Notes: generated by a model not told the origin, from the sequence alone. Shown: positions 1-15,000, counted from the first letter of the stretch. The stretch is 64,000 bases of DNA from Lutraria lutraria (GCA_964023205.1 OZ026844.1:5640840-5704839); one strand, 5' to 3'. Numbers and translations: made by a program.

Positions 1-245
1 CACACAGCTTTGACACAGATGTGTGAATGTCATTTTTGCCCTTGTCACAGTAAAGAGACATTTTTTGCCACTTGCCAGTAACAATAAAGAAATTGGATTT
101 TGTGTAATGAACAACTGAGTTGCAGCCTAGACAAAGCAAACACTATTTGCCTTCAAGTATGACCTTTGTCTTGGAGGTACAGTCCTGGTTCTTAGGCACA
201 ACATACTGTCCCATGTAGGTGAACAATCATGCCAAGTTGTTTTGA
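1..245. repeat. Dispersed repeat 'gttgcagcctagacaaagca', copy 1
   Basis: Shares 'cacagtaaagagac', 'aacaataaagaaattg', 'gagttgcagcctagacaaag' and 'ggcctggttctt' with 11665-11905. Confidence 0.65.
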
Positions 246-2045
246 AATCCTTCAGTGAACAACAATGTTACAGCCATGAAAAGAAATGGGTAGCGACAGA
301 ACATTTACTTGATTCCATCACTGATAGCGGGTGGGGGAATAATAAAGTACCAGTATGTACAAGACTTCGTGAACTACACGTTATGCCATGAATATAACTC
401 ATCAGATACATACATGCTTATTTCTCATACATGATACTAGATCAATTGATGAATATATCGTCCATTAATTTAGAAATCAGCAGACAAGAGCAGAAGAAGC
501 TCAACTCTGACCTGTTCTTCGAAGATAACGTTCAGTAAACATGCAGAAAAAATAAACATTATGAATATCAACAGATACAATATAGACACAATCTAACAGT
601 CATCAATTCATTAAATGGAATGATTTGTTAGTTGGTTAGTAAAGAAAATGAGTACATTTGTACCAGAAACTCTAACACTTCCATATCTTCATACGATTGG
701 GCTACTTACAGGTTTTTGACTTAAATACAATACTGGTTTTTGATGTTTTTTATCGATATGAACAAACATAATTTGTCTCATTTAAAACACTAATTCCATT
801 TCAATGGGATACTACATGGAAAATGTGAGCAAATGATTTTAACTTTAAAACCTATGGAAGAAGTAGACATTAGCTATCTTTCCTGTTATTTTTTACCTAA
901 TTCAAATGCTATGTCTTAAGGCTTAGAACTATACCAAGAAAAAGACATTAATATTGGATCTGTAAAACGTTCCTATGTAGACAATAGACCCTACTCTATC
1001 ACATGATATATTGTCATAGATCCATCATTCCATCCATGTAAATAATATTGTTTAAATTGATCTGCAAAAAGCCTTATTAAACACATACCATAATTAATCT
1101 GCAGTTAAACGAACACACATAATCAGACAAACAATGTTTTCTAGATTATTATTATATAAATGGACAAAACCAAAATATCATCATATGAACACAGAATTGT
1201 AAACATCCTACCGGACAAGTACAATAAAACACATGAAAACCGGACTGCATCAAAAGTCGGAGAATTCTGATTTTCAGAAACCTTTTGTTAATGCCGAATA
1301 AAAGATAGAACTTAATTTTGTCTGATTTTCAGGAAATTCCGGTTTTCAGGGGTTATACCGGACATGCTTTGTTCGGACATGCATTAATCATTTAATCAAA
1401 TATATCACAGGAAACATTCATACAATCATACATAATACAAAATACAATCAACAAAGAATGTAGAAATTGGAAAAAAAAAGAAAAAAAAAGGCAAGAACAA
1501 AAACAAAAGAACCGTGTTTAGCCATTATGTCATGGGGCCATTTATAAAACTGCATTTACTGTACTTTTGTACAGGATCTTTTCCAAGCCACAGATAATGC
1601 AGGCAGTATTAAATAGTCACTGATCACACACACAAGTTGGGAAACAAGCTGGAATGAATGGCATAATACCGGTATGTACCACACTTGTTAAATCCTTACT
1701 AAACAACAAACATTTTCAAAGTTTCAAACTGGTTGGCATTCAAGCAGCTTAAGTGATTATAAATTGTTGCCAGTTCTAGGAAAAATATCTTGTAAGAAAA
1801 TTAGACAAAGGAAATCAACAGGAATTATTCTGAATTTTATTCCATATTCCTACACAAAATCTTGAAATATCTCACATTTTCTATCATGAATATACTATGT
1901 TTCCTTTTCCCCGGAACTATAAATATAAATCTTTAAATAAATAAAATATACGGACAAAATAATTAACAGTAAAAAGAATACCTAATTTTTTACATCTGTT
2001 GATATGTAATCATTTATAATAAACAAAACATAGTTTTACAATGTA

Positions 2046-2215
2046 CAATCAGACCTGTGAACAAAGTCACCATCAGGAAAAAGACATAATGTAGCCTTTA
2101 TTGACAGGTGTCCTTTAATTGTAGGTTAAATTGTTCTAAATAATCACTGACAGTTTACAAATAATGGCCTTTATATACAGGTTGACCTTAATGGCCACTG
2201 ACACAGGTTTGACTG
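2046..2215 (-). mobile_element. CAGTCAAA-family MITE
   Basis: Inverted termini CAATCAGACCTGTGAACAAA and GACACAGGTTTGACTG, with TA outside the right end. Internal 'ggccttta..cagg' words are shared with the copies at 5156, 10365 and 12177, in the opposite orientation. Confidence 0.75.
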
Positions 2216-2485
2216 TACCTACATCAAGAAATAAACCCATACCATACTGATTGAAAAATAAATATCTACCATACAGACACTACCAAAATACAAGCGTTCA
2301 AAGGTACATCTCAGACAATGTCATTTAATGTCAGAATTTTAAATATACAACAACTGAATCATTTAAAGGACACTACACTATCAGATTAGTTCAACAAGGA
2401 TCCAATTTCTCCAGTAAAATGACCACTTATTTACAATGTAAAAAAGTATACATGACCCAAGTAATTCATATCCCTTTTTTTAATA

Positions 2486-2688
2486 CAGTAAAACTCCTGA
2501 AAATGGAACAACTTCAGATTGAGTCAAAAGTAAAGTTTTCTAAGAATTCTGTTTTCTTTGAGAAAATTCCAGAAAATGGAACCACTTCCGGACTGAGTCA
2601 AAAGTTAAGAGAAAAGTTTCGAAAAATTCCGAACTAAAATGGGACTTGAAAAATTGTCGGAGAATTCCAGTTTTCAGGAGTTATACTG
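2486..2688. mobile_element. CAGTAAAACTCCTGAAAA MITE
   Basis: TA-CAGTAAAACTCCTGAAAA and TTTTCAGGAGTTATACTG-TA termini, 203 bp. A degenerate relative is at about 1220-1372 (AAAACCGG..CCGGTTTTCAGGGG). A 72-codon ORF inside is spurious. Confidence 0.8.
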
Positions 2689-2700
2689 TATATAAGTAAA

Positions 2701-3127
2701 TAACAAGATGTGTTTCACAAACACAATGCCCCCTCTGGGTGCCCTTTAACTTGAAATTGCACAAAATAAACAAAGGGCCATAATTCCGTAAAAAATGATT
2801 GAATCACAAAACCTGGAATATATGTGCGGGGGTTTTTGGTAACAACAAGTCTGTAAACTTTCGTCAAAATCCCATGAAAAATGTAGGAGTAGTATCCTAA
2901 AAGAAATGTACAATTTTTTTTAACACCATGACCCCGTGACCTTTGACCTACTGACCTGAAAATAACCAGGTCCTGTAGAGGTTGTCATGAGGAACTTACA
3001 TATGAAGTTTGATGAACGTAGGTGCAAGCGTTTTGATTTTATAGGCAAGGTTGAAGTTTGGTACAAAGAGACAAACAGAGAGACCAAAAACAATATGCCC
3101 CCGATCTATCGATACAGGGGCATAAAA
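2701..3127 (+). repeat. SINE-like repeat 'acaagatgtgtttcacaaac ... ggggcataaa', copy 1
   Basis: Shares its whole course with 50187-50998: 'caatgccccctctggg', 'gggccataattccgta', 'gacctttgacctac', ending 'gatacaggggcataaaa'. Contains no ORF. Confidence 0.75.
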
Positions 3128-4578
3128 ATGCTTATCATTTGACAAAGGTATATTGCATTTACAATTATTAATTGCCACATAATTAAACAACAGCAATAAC
3201 GTTCAGAGCACAATCTAGTCACCTGCTATGAAAACATGTCCAATAATACTGAAGAAAAATATCATAGTCATTCGGAAATTCAAGTGTCTGGTGACAAAAA
3301 CCTAGAAAAGTTTAGACACAGCAACATAGAATTAGATTAAGTTCTCAACATTTTATTCTTTTTGTCCAAGAGGGCTCGGTGTATGTAACTTTAGCATATA
3401 ATGAAAATATTTCTAAAATCTCTCACAATAAAATCATGTTTCATTTTAGTAAGTCCAGATAATTTTGAAGACAGTTTTGCAAGGCTTGGAAAACCTCAAG
3501 CATGGAAAATCTTGCAAGTCAAAAGCAACTTTCTGTAATGATACAAACAATTCCAATCAAATACTAGAAATATGCTTAAGTCTACAATTTCTCAAAGTTA
3601 GTGACATTGTTTGGTTGAATTGACAATTCAATGATATTGGCGTAATGCAGAACAGAAAATAATGTAATTGTTAAAATATTAGAATGCTTAAACAAGTGAA
3701 ATTAATATACCAGTACACACAAGTGAATGTTACTGAAAAAAAAAAATAAACCTTAACACACAATAAATGATTCGTCCTTTTACCATTAAAGCCAGGTTTT
3801 AACAAACTATCTTCTACACTAAGATACTGAGTTAAATCAATAATATTACACCTTAGGAATGATACTTTGGTAAGTTATTGGCAGAAAAATCAGCAATCTA
3901 AGAGTTCTTACAGACAGAAAATTGATCCCAAACTCAGAAACTAAAATCAAATAATTCATTTTGATGACAACAATGAAAACATAAAATAAATATGAAAAGA
4001 AAGTGTTGAGGTAAGATTGCTTGACTATTTTATTTGAAATTATGATACCACAAATTCAAGTTTGAAAAGAAAAATTGTAAGTATACTTGGACATAGAATG
4101 TTGCATTACCATGCCAAGTATTTGTGTAAAGTTTAGGTAAAGTTCAGCTATCAGCAGTTTCTGAGAAATTAGCTAGCATCCTGAATCCCAAGCAAAAATT
4201 GAAGCATTATTTTCACAAAAATACGAAGTCATGATACTTGACTAAGGAGTACACTCCAGCAAGCTGGTTCGCTCGAAACTTACTGATAAGGACACGGAAA
4301 CTATCGCCAAACAAAGGGTGCCAACATTTTAGCTTATGCATCTAAAAAATCAATAAAAGTCAACATGGTTAAAATCGACATCAAATATGGAATGTTGTAA
4401 TCAGATCTGTTGGAGAAAAGCTGTTTATAACAAGGTAGGACATGAGTTTATCACAGAATCCTCAAACTTGGTGTATTCGTGGATTTCATAATTCAGTATA
4501 CATGTGTTAGTCTGTGTGTTATACACTAAATAATGTATAGAGGTTATTTTTAATGTCTGTTCATGACTACCATCAGAA

Positions 4579-6056
4579 TTAACTCAGCATATCCTGAAAT
4601 GAAAAGAAAATCAATGATTAGAATAAATAATAACATCTGCCTTGTTAATCAAATCATGGCATCATTTTTGTTTATTTGGGTTAAACACCGTTTTTCAACA
4701 ATTTTCAGTTAAATACAACAGCCGATTCTCTTAGCAAGTTTTCCTGGACTGTATTCTAACCAGTACTAATTTACCCTTCAACAAGGAACCAGCAACTTCT
4801 CCATATGTGGAAGAAAATCAACATTGTTGTAAATTTTCATGGAAGGGTATGATCTGCTGTGATCGGGAATCAAACTGGACCACAGCAGCGGCCTAAATCA
4901 TGCCATTAGATAACTGTCTATCAACAATTAAACTAAATGGCAAATAATAAAAAATATCAAGAAAGAATGCATTTTTTAATATTGCAGTTATATTGGATTT
5001 TTAAATTGCTTATATATCAAACCCACTAACTGTAAGTGACTAAAAGATGGGAGAATAAAATCTAGTAGATAATCCAGTAGATACAACTAAGAAAGATCAT
5101 TTACGCAGTACTTACACAAAAATAGATTTATAGTAAAAAATGAGATTTTTTAAAACAGCTAAACCTGTGTTAGCAGCCAACTCTGAATAAAGGCCACCCT
5201 GTGAATAAAGGTCATTCTTTTTCAAAAAAACGTCATTGATTACAAAATGACCTTTGAATAAAGACCACCTATCAATAAAAGCCATATTTTCTTTTTCCCA
5301 AGGGTTATCATTTGTTCACAGATTTGACTGTACAAATAACCAATACTCACATCATCTGAATCATCATGGAATGATCCGAATGGATTTGTATCATCATGAG
5401 AGGTTCCGTAGGAATTTGCCTCCTTTCTTTTTGGTGACCTTTTCGCCGACCCATTTTGTCTCGCAGACGAAGGACGAGTAGTTGTGTTCAATTCCTATAA
5501 ATTGAAGCAACTCACAATTTATTATTGTTTGTAAAAAGTCCATTGCAGTCCAGGAAATGAATTATGACAGGACAAATAACCATTATTCATTTTGTTTATT
5601 CCTTAGGGTTTAATGCCATTTAAAAAAAAAAAATTCAGTTGTTTACGGCAGCCAGTTCACTTAACCAGTTTTCCTGGACTACAATCTAACCAGAACTTAC
5701 TTAATATCCATCCATTAAGAATCAGCAACCTCTCCACATGTGGAGGAAAATTGACACTTTTGTCAAATTTTCCTGGAAGGGTATGATCTGCGGTGACATG
5801 GAATTGAGCCAGGTGCTGTATATAACTGAATCATTGTGGCAAAAATGATGTTAAACCCAAATAAACTCAAATTTACATTCCTTATGAACCCAACTCCAAT
5901 TTAAGTGTTTTTACCTCATCAGAATCATGGTACTTGGCGGCATCAAAGGCTCGGTCTAAATCCCGCTCTAAATTGCCTTCATCGTCATCATCATCATCAC
6001 CAATCAAATTGTGTCTTTCATTTTGATTCAGCATTGAGTATCTGTACTCCGTTTTG
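4579..6056 (-). CDS. SORT1: Sortilin exons 20-22: cytoplasmic sorting tail
   Basis: A tail of about 108 residues, roughly twice the vertebrate length. Exon 20 (6056-5915) carries YRYSML, matching the vertebrate YSVL tyrosine signal (YxxPhi; 817-820), then a run of six Asp. Exon 21 (5494-5351) is Ser/Arg/Lys-rich and ends FHDDSDD. Exon 22 (4593-4579) encodes only DMLS and stop, giving C-terminal HDDSDDDMLS, the counterpart of vertebrate HDDSDEDLLE, an acidic-cluster dileucine-type signal for GGA adaptors. Donor GTGAGT (5350) and acceptor TTTCAG (4594) are good. Reading through the donor would give a different 35-residue end encoded partly by a MITE. Confidence 0.9.
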
Positions 6057-9000
6057 CTGCAAATATTGAAAAGCTAAATACATATACATCAAATACACTG
6101 ATCGGCAAACAACTTGCTGTTACGATAAAAATTTAAGACACAGAACATGTGTAAATTTGATAAAATAACCAATTTAGATTTAATGACCAATCTGAGAATG
6201 TCATTGGTCAATTTTAAGACTGTACTCAAAATCAACCAATCAAAGGCTTGAAATATGATATTGTAATTCAGATTAAAAAAACAGGGTGTATAAAATGTAA
6301 TATGTAAAAGAAAATGGCCAAGTGATACACCTACTTCTATCAAAATTTGAAACAAGAATTTAAGAATACTAAAATATTAATAAAAGTGTGTCTGTCTCAT
6401 ATTGTGAATATGAAGTTAATGACAAGAAATGTGTCCAGAGGACACAAATGCCCCTCCCCCCCCCCTGCTGAGAGTTAAGTAAAAAAGGGGCCACAACCAA
6501 TCTGAAAATATTTGGAAAATATTTCAAGGAAATCTATCTTAGCCTGTTTTTTATTATTATACACCTTCATGTAAAATATGAAACCAAATAATGAAATAAT
6601 CAAGGTATCGCACAGAAACCAAAATTTGAATGGACAGACACCAATATTTCAATGGACAGACAGCAGTAAAACTTTATGCCCTTCTGCCATTTCAAATGTT
6701 CGGGGAATGAAAAGTATTTATAAAAATAACATACTGTCGTCTGAGAAGAAGGAACTTTCTTCCAAAGAACACAGTCATAATGGCTATCAAGATAAATACA
6801 CCTCCAGCTATGATGATGGCTAATACTTTAATACCACGGCTAAATTTAGTAACACCTACATCATCAGTATCATTATTGATTTCGTTGCCCTGAAATAATA
6901 AATTTCCCTAACATTACAGTACAGTCGGGGTGATTTTTCCACACCGCTTTTAAATTTGGCATCTGGTCATCCATCATGGCCAATTTCATTGCAACTTCCA
7001 TCTAGAAATCAACCCTGTACCCTCCTTTTATCTCATGGTATGATTACATTACCTAAGTTCTGATGACTTTTAATCGCTAGCAACTCACAGCTGTGAGTTT
7101 AAATCCCACTTGTGATTAAATATTATACGTGAGGAAGCTGTCCATCTGGCTTAGGTAAGTGTGTTGCACTACCCAGGTTGGAGCCCGGTGTTCACCAGGG
7201 GTCACCTCCATTGTTAGAGCTGGATAAGTTACCGCTTGACCCAGATTGTTGGTTCGACAATAAATTTCAGTAAAAAAATATCAAAGTGCAATAACAGCAA
7301 GAGTCATAGCAAAAGTATACAATTCAAAATGTTCTCATGATTAATTTTAGTATAATAACACTGAAACAAGAGTGCCAGGTCACAATATATGCCAATCAAA
7401 ATTCATTTTTTAAGCATCAAGGGGCATAACTCAGAAGTACCTGAGCAGATTGGGCTGGTCATCGAACTTAGCCAATATCTCATGACTATAAACATTTCCA
7501 TTAAGTTTGATGAGGATCTGAATAAAACGGTTAAAACTAGAGATTGGACACTGTTGTGGACACTGCCTGCCCATCCGGCGCACACCATGGGTGTTCCCAT
7601 AATACGGCCCGTTTTTCAAAAGAGATTTAGAGTGATGAGATGAATATTAAAGTTCATTATACAAATAGCTGTACAGTCACTACTTGACATAAATCTTCCA
7701 TCTTCTCTAATTTACACCTTACCTCTTCATCAAGCTCAACAATTTGTTTGCCAAATTCATCACAGACTTTGCCTAAATCAATAACCTTACTAGATGGAAG
7801 GAATCCTTTGACACACTGATCACCAGGTATCTTGCGATATCTACAAGTTGACAAATGGTTTTACAATGAATATGGTTACTTACACTGGATGGTTAGCATT
7901 GAAGATGATAATTATTTAAGTGTTGCAGAAACTAAAAAAGTCCAATTTTTTATGAAACTTTTCAGTAATTATCAACTTATTAGTGCTTCAGCTTAAATAC
8001 AGACAAAGTCTATTAATACAAGCATTCAAAATTGGATTTTTTGCATCCTGTATGTCTTGAAAGCCGATAAATTTACAAGTCATGTGTATACCTTTTATGC
8101 AGCCTATTTTACACATTATATTAAATACATTATTTGTATGCAGATTATTCTACATAATTATATAAATCTTAGGCAAATGAGGATATACTGTGGAATCATT
8201 AATCTCATTGGGGATTTGATTTTGTGGGTCGGCTCATCCACAAAATCAAATCCCCACAAATTTAAATGCAGCGATAAGGCATTTTTTTCAAAAATGAAAA
8301 TCCACAAATTTATGTCCCCACGAAATAGCCATTTTAGTTAAAACCCTGAAAATTGAGCCCAACAAAAATAAATGAAAATACATGTACAGTATATAACAAA
8401 CAATCTAGATTAATGATGTGTTAAGCTATCATGAACTAACCCCATTGATACAAGTTTCTCATCATGTCCATGTAAACAAATATCTATTTCTTGGCTCTTA
8501 AATTCCTTCTCTTTAATACATTTATCACTACCACCTGGCCTAAAGTAGCCATAATCACTGAAATATATAAACAAACCTGTTACCATGGTAACTAATATAA
8601 TATCTTCCAAATGTAATACAAAATATGATAACTGAGTCAAACTCTATAAAATGTGGCAGGTAACTATGGTATCAAAGTCAACACAAGAGTGCCGCGAGCA
8701 GTGCCAAATCTTTTCCAGTTCATCGCCTCAATGAGATCTATCTACCTATGAAGTTTCATATTGTTACTTGTAATAGTCTTTGAGTTATGAGCTACATTAT
8801 TTTTTGCACAATGCAGACACTGCAGTGATCACAATAGCTTGACTTTTTCTTCGAATACAGACAGGTTAAAAATGTTGTATAGACTATGGTAACTAATGAC
8901 AATCATCCTATCGTAAAAGGTAAAAATATTTTTATACGGTATTAGATCCATGTCTCAGTAGATGGGATGGGGACACTGAAAAAGCGTTCATGAGAAAATT

Positions 9001-12000
9001 GAAAAGACAAAGATGAGAATCGAACCCACAGCCTTTCATCTTATGGTCCAGCACGTTACCCACTCAACTACCTATCACAAACACCAACAATAAGATGTGA
9101 ATAACTCTATACTTACCATTCATAATCTTCCCTTGTACAGGTACATGGTTTACTTGTATTTTTCACCATATGATCGTATCCATTGTAACACCTGTATAAA
9201 GGTGAACAGTGTAAAATCAGTAAATCAATCATCAATTATTACATGTTATTGAGCAATTTTATTAAACTGTCAAAGCAGCATAATTTTATGGTCATCACAT
9301 GCATTATTTTAAGCTTTCGTAAGATTTAATTAAATTCATAAGTGACATAATAATTTATTGTCTTTATACTGGTTGTTGAATGTACATGCATTCATGGATA
9401 CTATAATAAAATCACTAGAAGATTCAGGGCATACCCGATGCGTAACCCCCTACAAGTCCCCTAACCTAGATAGAAATAGCATTCAATTCCTAAATATTAT
9501 GACCCCTCCCTAGCCTGAAATCCTGGATCCGCTCTGACATGTTATATTAAACTGCATGACAATCAAGACCCAAATATAAAATCCTGAGAATTAGCTGGGG
9601 CTGCAAAAATGGTGTCGTTTGTACAGAGAGTGATCTCCCTTGCAAATTGACTTTGGCACCTGCTCAAGATATCCACTGCCAACCAATTAAATGATGTGAT
9701 GTTCATATGGAACACCTAAAGGAGTAAAGTTATAAAACTAGAACTACCACAGAGTGACTAAAATACCCCCACATACTGTGAAATTCCAGACATAACAATT
9801 CAGAATTGTGTGACCATGACCTTGGAGATATTGATGTAATTCTTTCGCATGACACTGTCCCATGAATGGCCATGATGGTGAACAAATGTAACAAGTAATT
9901 AAAACATCCTTCAATCCATAGAGAAGGTACAGTGTGGACAAACTTTGTGACAGACGGACTGACAAAGTGACTCCTATATGGTCGCTCTTACTTAATGGTA
10001 GTGGGGTATAATTATCAGCCATTTCCGGAACTAAAATGTGCAGTCATATGCTGATCTTTCGTATCAGCCAATTCTATCCTGATCATCCCCTTCTACCCCC
10101 AAAATCTCCTCAAATTTAGATTGATTTCAAACATGGTCCTGAAGGGCCTAAATTTGTAATTCCAACACACCTAGATAATCCGCTAACTACAGAACATTTA
10201 TTTCCATGAAAGTCTTACCATGCATCCTTTTTCAATCTTTCGAAAGTTTCTTTCAATCCTAGCAGACAACCACTAACATCAGCGCCTTCTACAACACGAT
10301 GCTTAGCGTGTGCTTTCCAAGATTCGTAATCACCATCTATATCAATACAAGTAATATATCATTACAGTCAGACCTTTGTTTTAGTGACAACCTTCAAATA
10401 AAGGCCATCAAGTGAATAAAGGCCATTCTCATCTTTGATCATTAAACAAAATGACCTCTAAAAAAAGCCACCTGTCAATAAAGGCCATATTTTGTCTTTC
10501 CCAAGGGTGGCTTTCTTCACAAGTTAAGCTTTCTTTATATTGTCTTTCATTTAAACCAGTTTAGCAAGTTGAATGACTTGAACCATCTTCTTTCAAATGG
10601 TACTCCTCACATTTGACAAATTAGCAAAATAAAGCTCCTGATGCTTGAGAATTTATACCAAAGGGTAAAATTTACTATAACTTTTATAGGGATCTTTGAT
10701 TACTCTTCAAATTATTATCAGCTAAGGGTCATTTTTGGCCTTCAACTTTTGAAGTCTACTGTATGGTAGATCTCCTTACCTCCACATTTTCTGTTCAAAA
10801 CATTCTTAAAGTCCAGCACATGAACTTCCCATTTCTTTTTATCAGATGTATATCCCCATATCATAACCACAGAACTTTTACCCTCTGGTTCCGTCAGTAA
10901 GCCTGAAATTAGGTCATCATTTAAAATATCTGAATATTCCCTGTAAGCTAAATTAACTTTATCAAATCAAAGTACTGAAAGTACTCATGGAAACTGAACT
11001 TACATAGACTTGCAATGCAACATGAAACAAGAATTAGTTTACCAATGGCATGGCAGATGTAGATAATCATAGTGCTTTGGTCCGCATAAAAATTCATGCG
11101 CACCAAGTAATGTTCACTGACGTGCAAAGCAATATACCCCCTTTTTTGAAAGGGGCATAAATATTGGAATTATAATGGTATGAACTGAATTTTCTTACCA
11201 GTTATGTTGAGTACTTTGGTTGTAAACTGATACTCATGCCAGCATCTACCCTCATCCATAGAGAATTTGATAATGTTAGGATTTGGTTCTGATCTTGAAA
11301 TGGCAGCAATGATACCTCCACTGTCGCCGATTACATAATGATGAGGTCCCGTCAGTGACTGAAACAGAACAGAATGTGCAAAAATGTCTTTTAATATTAC
11401 ATTACAATCCTTACTCCCAAAATCATTCTTTGAATTTTTAAAGGTATGATAGGTAATGTTTAACAATGGTACTTTTCAAAAACAATGACGTTCCTTTGAG
11501 TAATATTTTTGTGCAGCACGGAGCAGGATTATTTTTTTAATTCTTACCAAACTCCATGTATATCCACCATCTCTAGATATGAACACATCGGGTAGTGTCT
11601 TCTGTAAGGCGTCTGCTACATGAGCTGCAAAAAGTGTGTAAAATACATAAATATCACTAAAACCAGCTTGTCACAGACATGATGAATACCCCAACATGCT
11701 GCTTTGACACAATCAAGTTTAGGTTATTTTCACCTTCGTCACAGTAAAGGGACGTTTTTATGCCACTTGCAACTAACAATAAAGAAATTGAATTCCTTTC
11801 AATGAACTATTGAGTTGCAGCCTAGACAAAGCAAACCCAATATTTGACCTTTGACCTTTAAGTGTGACCTTTACCTTTGAGGTATTGGCCTGGTTCTTGC
11901 AAAATGAAAATCAAACAAGATCTATGATAAATACTGTATTTTCATTTATTTTCGTTGGGCTTAATTTTCATGGTTTTTACTAAAATGGCTATTTCGTGGG

Positions 12001-15000
12001 GATATAAATTCGTGGATTTTGATTTCTGAAAAGAAATGCCTTATCTCTGCACTTAAATTCGTTGGGATTTGATTTCGTGGATGAGCCGACCCACGAAATC
12101 CACGAAATTAAATCCCCAACGAAAATAAATGATTCCACAGTAAGCTAAAACTGATTCATCTAATAGTTTTTAACTGCAGTCAAATCTGTGTATGCAGCTA
12201 CCTCTGACTAAAGGCCATCCTGTGAATATAGGTCATTCTTTTTAAAGTCATTGAGTATTTAGAACAAAATGGCCTCTGAAGAAAGGCAATCAGTCCTGTC
12301 AATACAGGCCATATTTTGTCTTTTCCAAGGATGGCCTTTGTTCACAGGGTTGACTGTACTTGCAATTTATAACTTTGGTTAGAAATGAGTACTCAACAGA
12401 GTTATATATACAGAACACCTTTTGGGAGTAGCAAAATTATGCTGTTGTTGAGAAATTGTTGCTCTAGAGAGGCTAAATTAATAGTTAATCATACAGTGGA
12501 AAAAATTAATGTGGTTGTTGAAGGGAGGTTGTTGCTCAAGAGAGGGCTGCTCTGGAGAGGTTGTACTGTATACTGTACAGGTTGACAGAGACAACATTGT
12601 ATCTTAATTTACCATGTGCTAGAATCAATCCTATGGCACTTTTCTCTGACACTGGAGGAAAGGAAGTAATCCCTCTCTTCATGCTGTACATGCCATGTAT
12701 CTGTAAATAACATTCCTACAACAGACAATACACTCAGTTATCAGATGATGAAAATGAAGTTTTTATTGATATAACATTAAATGTCATGGTCAAAGCCTAG
12801 GCCATTATTAAATATAGTTTGTTTAGTGTGATCACTTCCTTGTTTACAACATTCTCTTAGAACACAATGTACAAATGTTTCTAATATCTTAACATTAAAT
12901 GCCAAGGGTAAAACCTAGGTCAAAGTGACTTACACTTTTATTGTGGTGTGATCACTTCCTTTTTTACAACCTTCTGTAAGAACATATGTAGAGAACCAAG
13001 CCGGCTAATTAGAGTTTAATGGTATAGGAATATGTAGAGATTAAAATTTAATTATCACTAATCACAAACTAATTATGCCTTATCCTACTATTTTCTTTTC
13101 TAATCAACAGCTACGGTAATTCCAGAACTGCCCTATAGAGAGGGAGATCAGATACAGGAGATCGAAACATTTATAACCCTACTCTTTTTGAATAGTTTTT
13201 CTTGGTGCTTTTAAGTGTCCAGTGTAAAGAACCGATAACATCTCTCCCTCTTCCCTGTGATTTGTTAGACACAGTACTTGAGACAGTAGGGACACTGAAA
13301 AAGCGTCCCTGAGAAATTCGAAAAGCTGAGCCAAGAATCGACCCCACAACCTTTCGTTCAGTAGTCCAGCGCATTACCGCTAGCCCACAATGCATCCATA
13401 TATACTATTATCCTAGCAGTATTAAAACGACACTAAATATCACCTTATCAAATGGAATTCATGAAGTATGAATAACTATTTGACAGGGGGTGCACTCACC
13501 TTAGACTCATCCTTACAAGGAACACCTTCAGGTCGAGGTATTTTTTTCCACTCGCCACCACGATCAAACGTAATCATAGTATGTATACTATCATCATCAC
13601 TCATCTGACTGGTTATATACACACCACGTAATGACTGGACTTTGTAGAAATCATGAATTTCTCCATAGTTTGGGTACAAATGACGCGGCAATGATTCAGA
13701 GTACACCACTCCCTGATTGGCTGATGTGTATAGTGTCCCATGTCCTGAGTCTGCAACATTTGATGCAAAAATATATGCAAATTTATCAAACATAATGTAA
13801 CATACATTATGAAATTGGCAAGTACCAAATTTATATTGGATAGACCAGTAGAGAATTAAATGCTATGTCAGACAAGAAATAATATTTATATGAAACACAG
13901 ATGCTCCCTGAACATCAACTGGATAGTAATTTCCCGTTACTGATCATTCAAGGTTTTTACACTAAGAATAGCTGTGACCTTGAAGACAAATATTTTCAGA
14001 CATTTTTGTCACTTTATATCACTGTGACCTTGAACTTTGACCTTCTGACCTCAAAATTAATTGGGGTCATCTGCAACCTTCCAACCAAAATCTGAGGAAA
14101 AATATTTTTTTTATAGTCATTAGTCAGACAAGTGTTTTGTGCTGCAGGTCATTGTGATCTTCACCTATGACCACAAAATCAATATAAGTCATTCACATGT
14201 AATGACTAACTGCCCTACAAGGCTTGTGGGTTGTAGGCCAAATCATTCTCAGGACAGGGTCACTGAGACCTAGTTCTTCTGTCCTCTAAATCAATATGGG
14301 TCACCTACTCAAGTCCTACATGTGATAACCAACTTCTCTACCAGGTCTGAGGATTGCTGCCAAATTGTTCTTTGATCAAGGCTGGGCAAGGTCTAGTTAC
14401 GGACCGACTGACCGACAGACTTCACATGTGCAAAGCAATATGTATAAAACATTCCATGAGATTTAATTCTAATATTTCTAATAAAACAGTAAAATAAATT
14501 CATTCCCAGGTTTCTTAGATAACTAAATTAACCATAGATTAGTTAAAGTAGGCTCCAGAAATATTCAAATATCTAAACCTCTACAGATTTTTGTGATTAT
14601 CACAGCTAACAACTAGATTAAAGGCCAGACAAATAAAAGCTATTACTATTACAGTCAGAAACTATTTGTTTTGGAATGAAGACTTCCAATACTTATCCAA
14701 GAAAATTATATTTACACAGAAAATATGACTGCCTTATTAGCTAGAGTCTTCTGTAAATACCAAACCAATTAAATTAAGATAATTAGCACATTTTCATATA
14801 TCACAGAAATCAATACATAAGCCAACTTTGTATCCAGTTTTGTAAGTATTGTATCTAATACATAAGATTACTTAGCAATATCTATTGCTGGCACAAAATC
14901 TAATCTGTTATAGTCTATGCGGTTTTACTACCAATACTGAATGCATCAAATCAGGCTTAAGAGAAAGTGGAATAGTTCACAGACAACAATAATCATGACC

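Larger units (their letters stand above)
1..4578. other. Sortilin 3' flank / possible 3'UTR, no gene
   Basis: AT-rich sequence downstream of the sortilin stop codon. It holds a dispersed repeat (1-245), a degenerate MITE (about 1220-1372), a full MITE (2046-2215), a CAGTAAAACTCC-type MITE (2486-2688) and a SINE-like repeat (about 2701-3127). The rest shows no coding potential. A minus-strand AATAAA at 4034-4029, about 545 nt past the stop, is a candidate sortilin poly(A) signal. Confidence 0.6.

Noticed and set aside
9744..10022. 92-codon minus-strand ORF as a gene
   Set aside because: It lies in a sortilin intron within repetitive sequence typical of bivalve genomes ('agggtaaacaaat..gccatgatgg'-type text), with no domain and no splice-site support.
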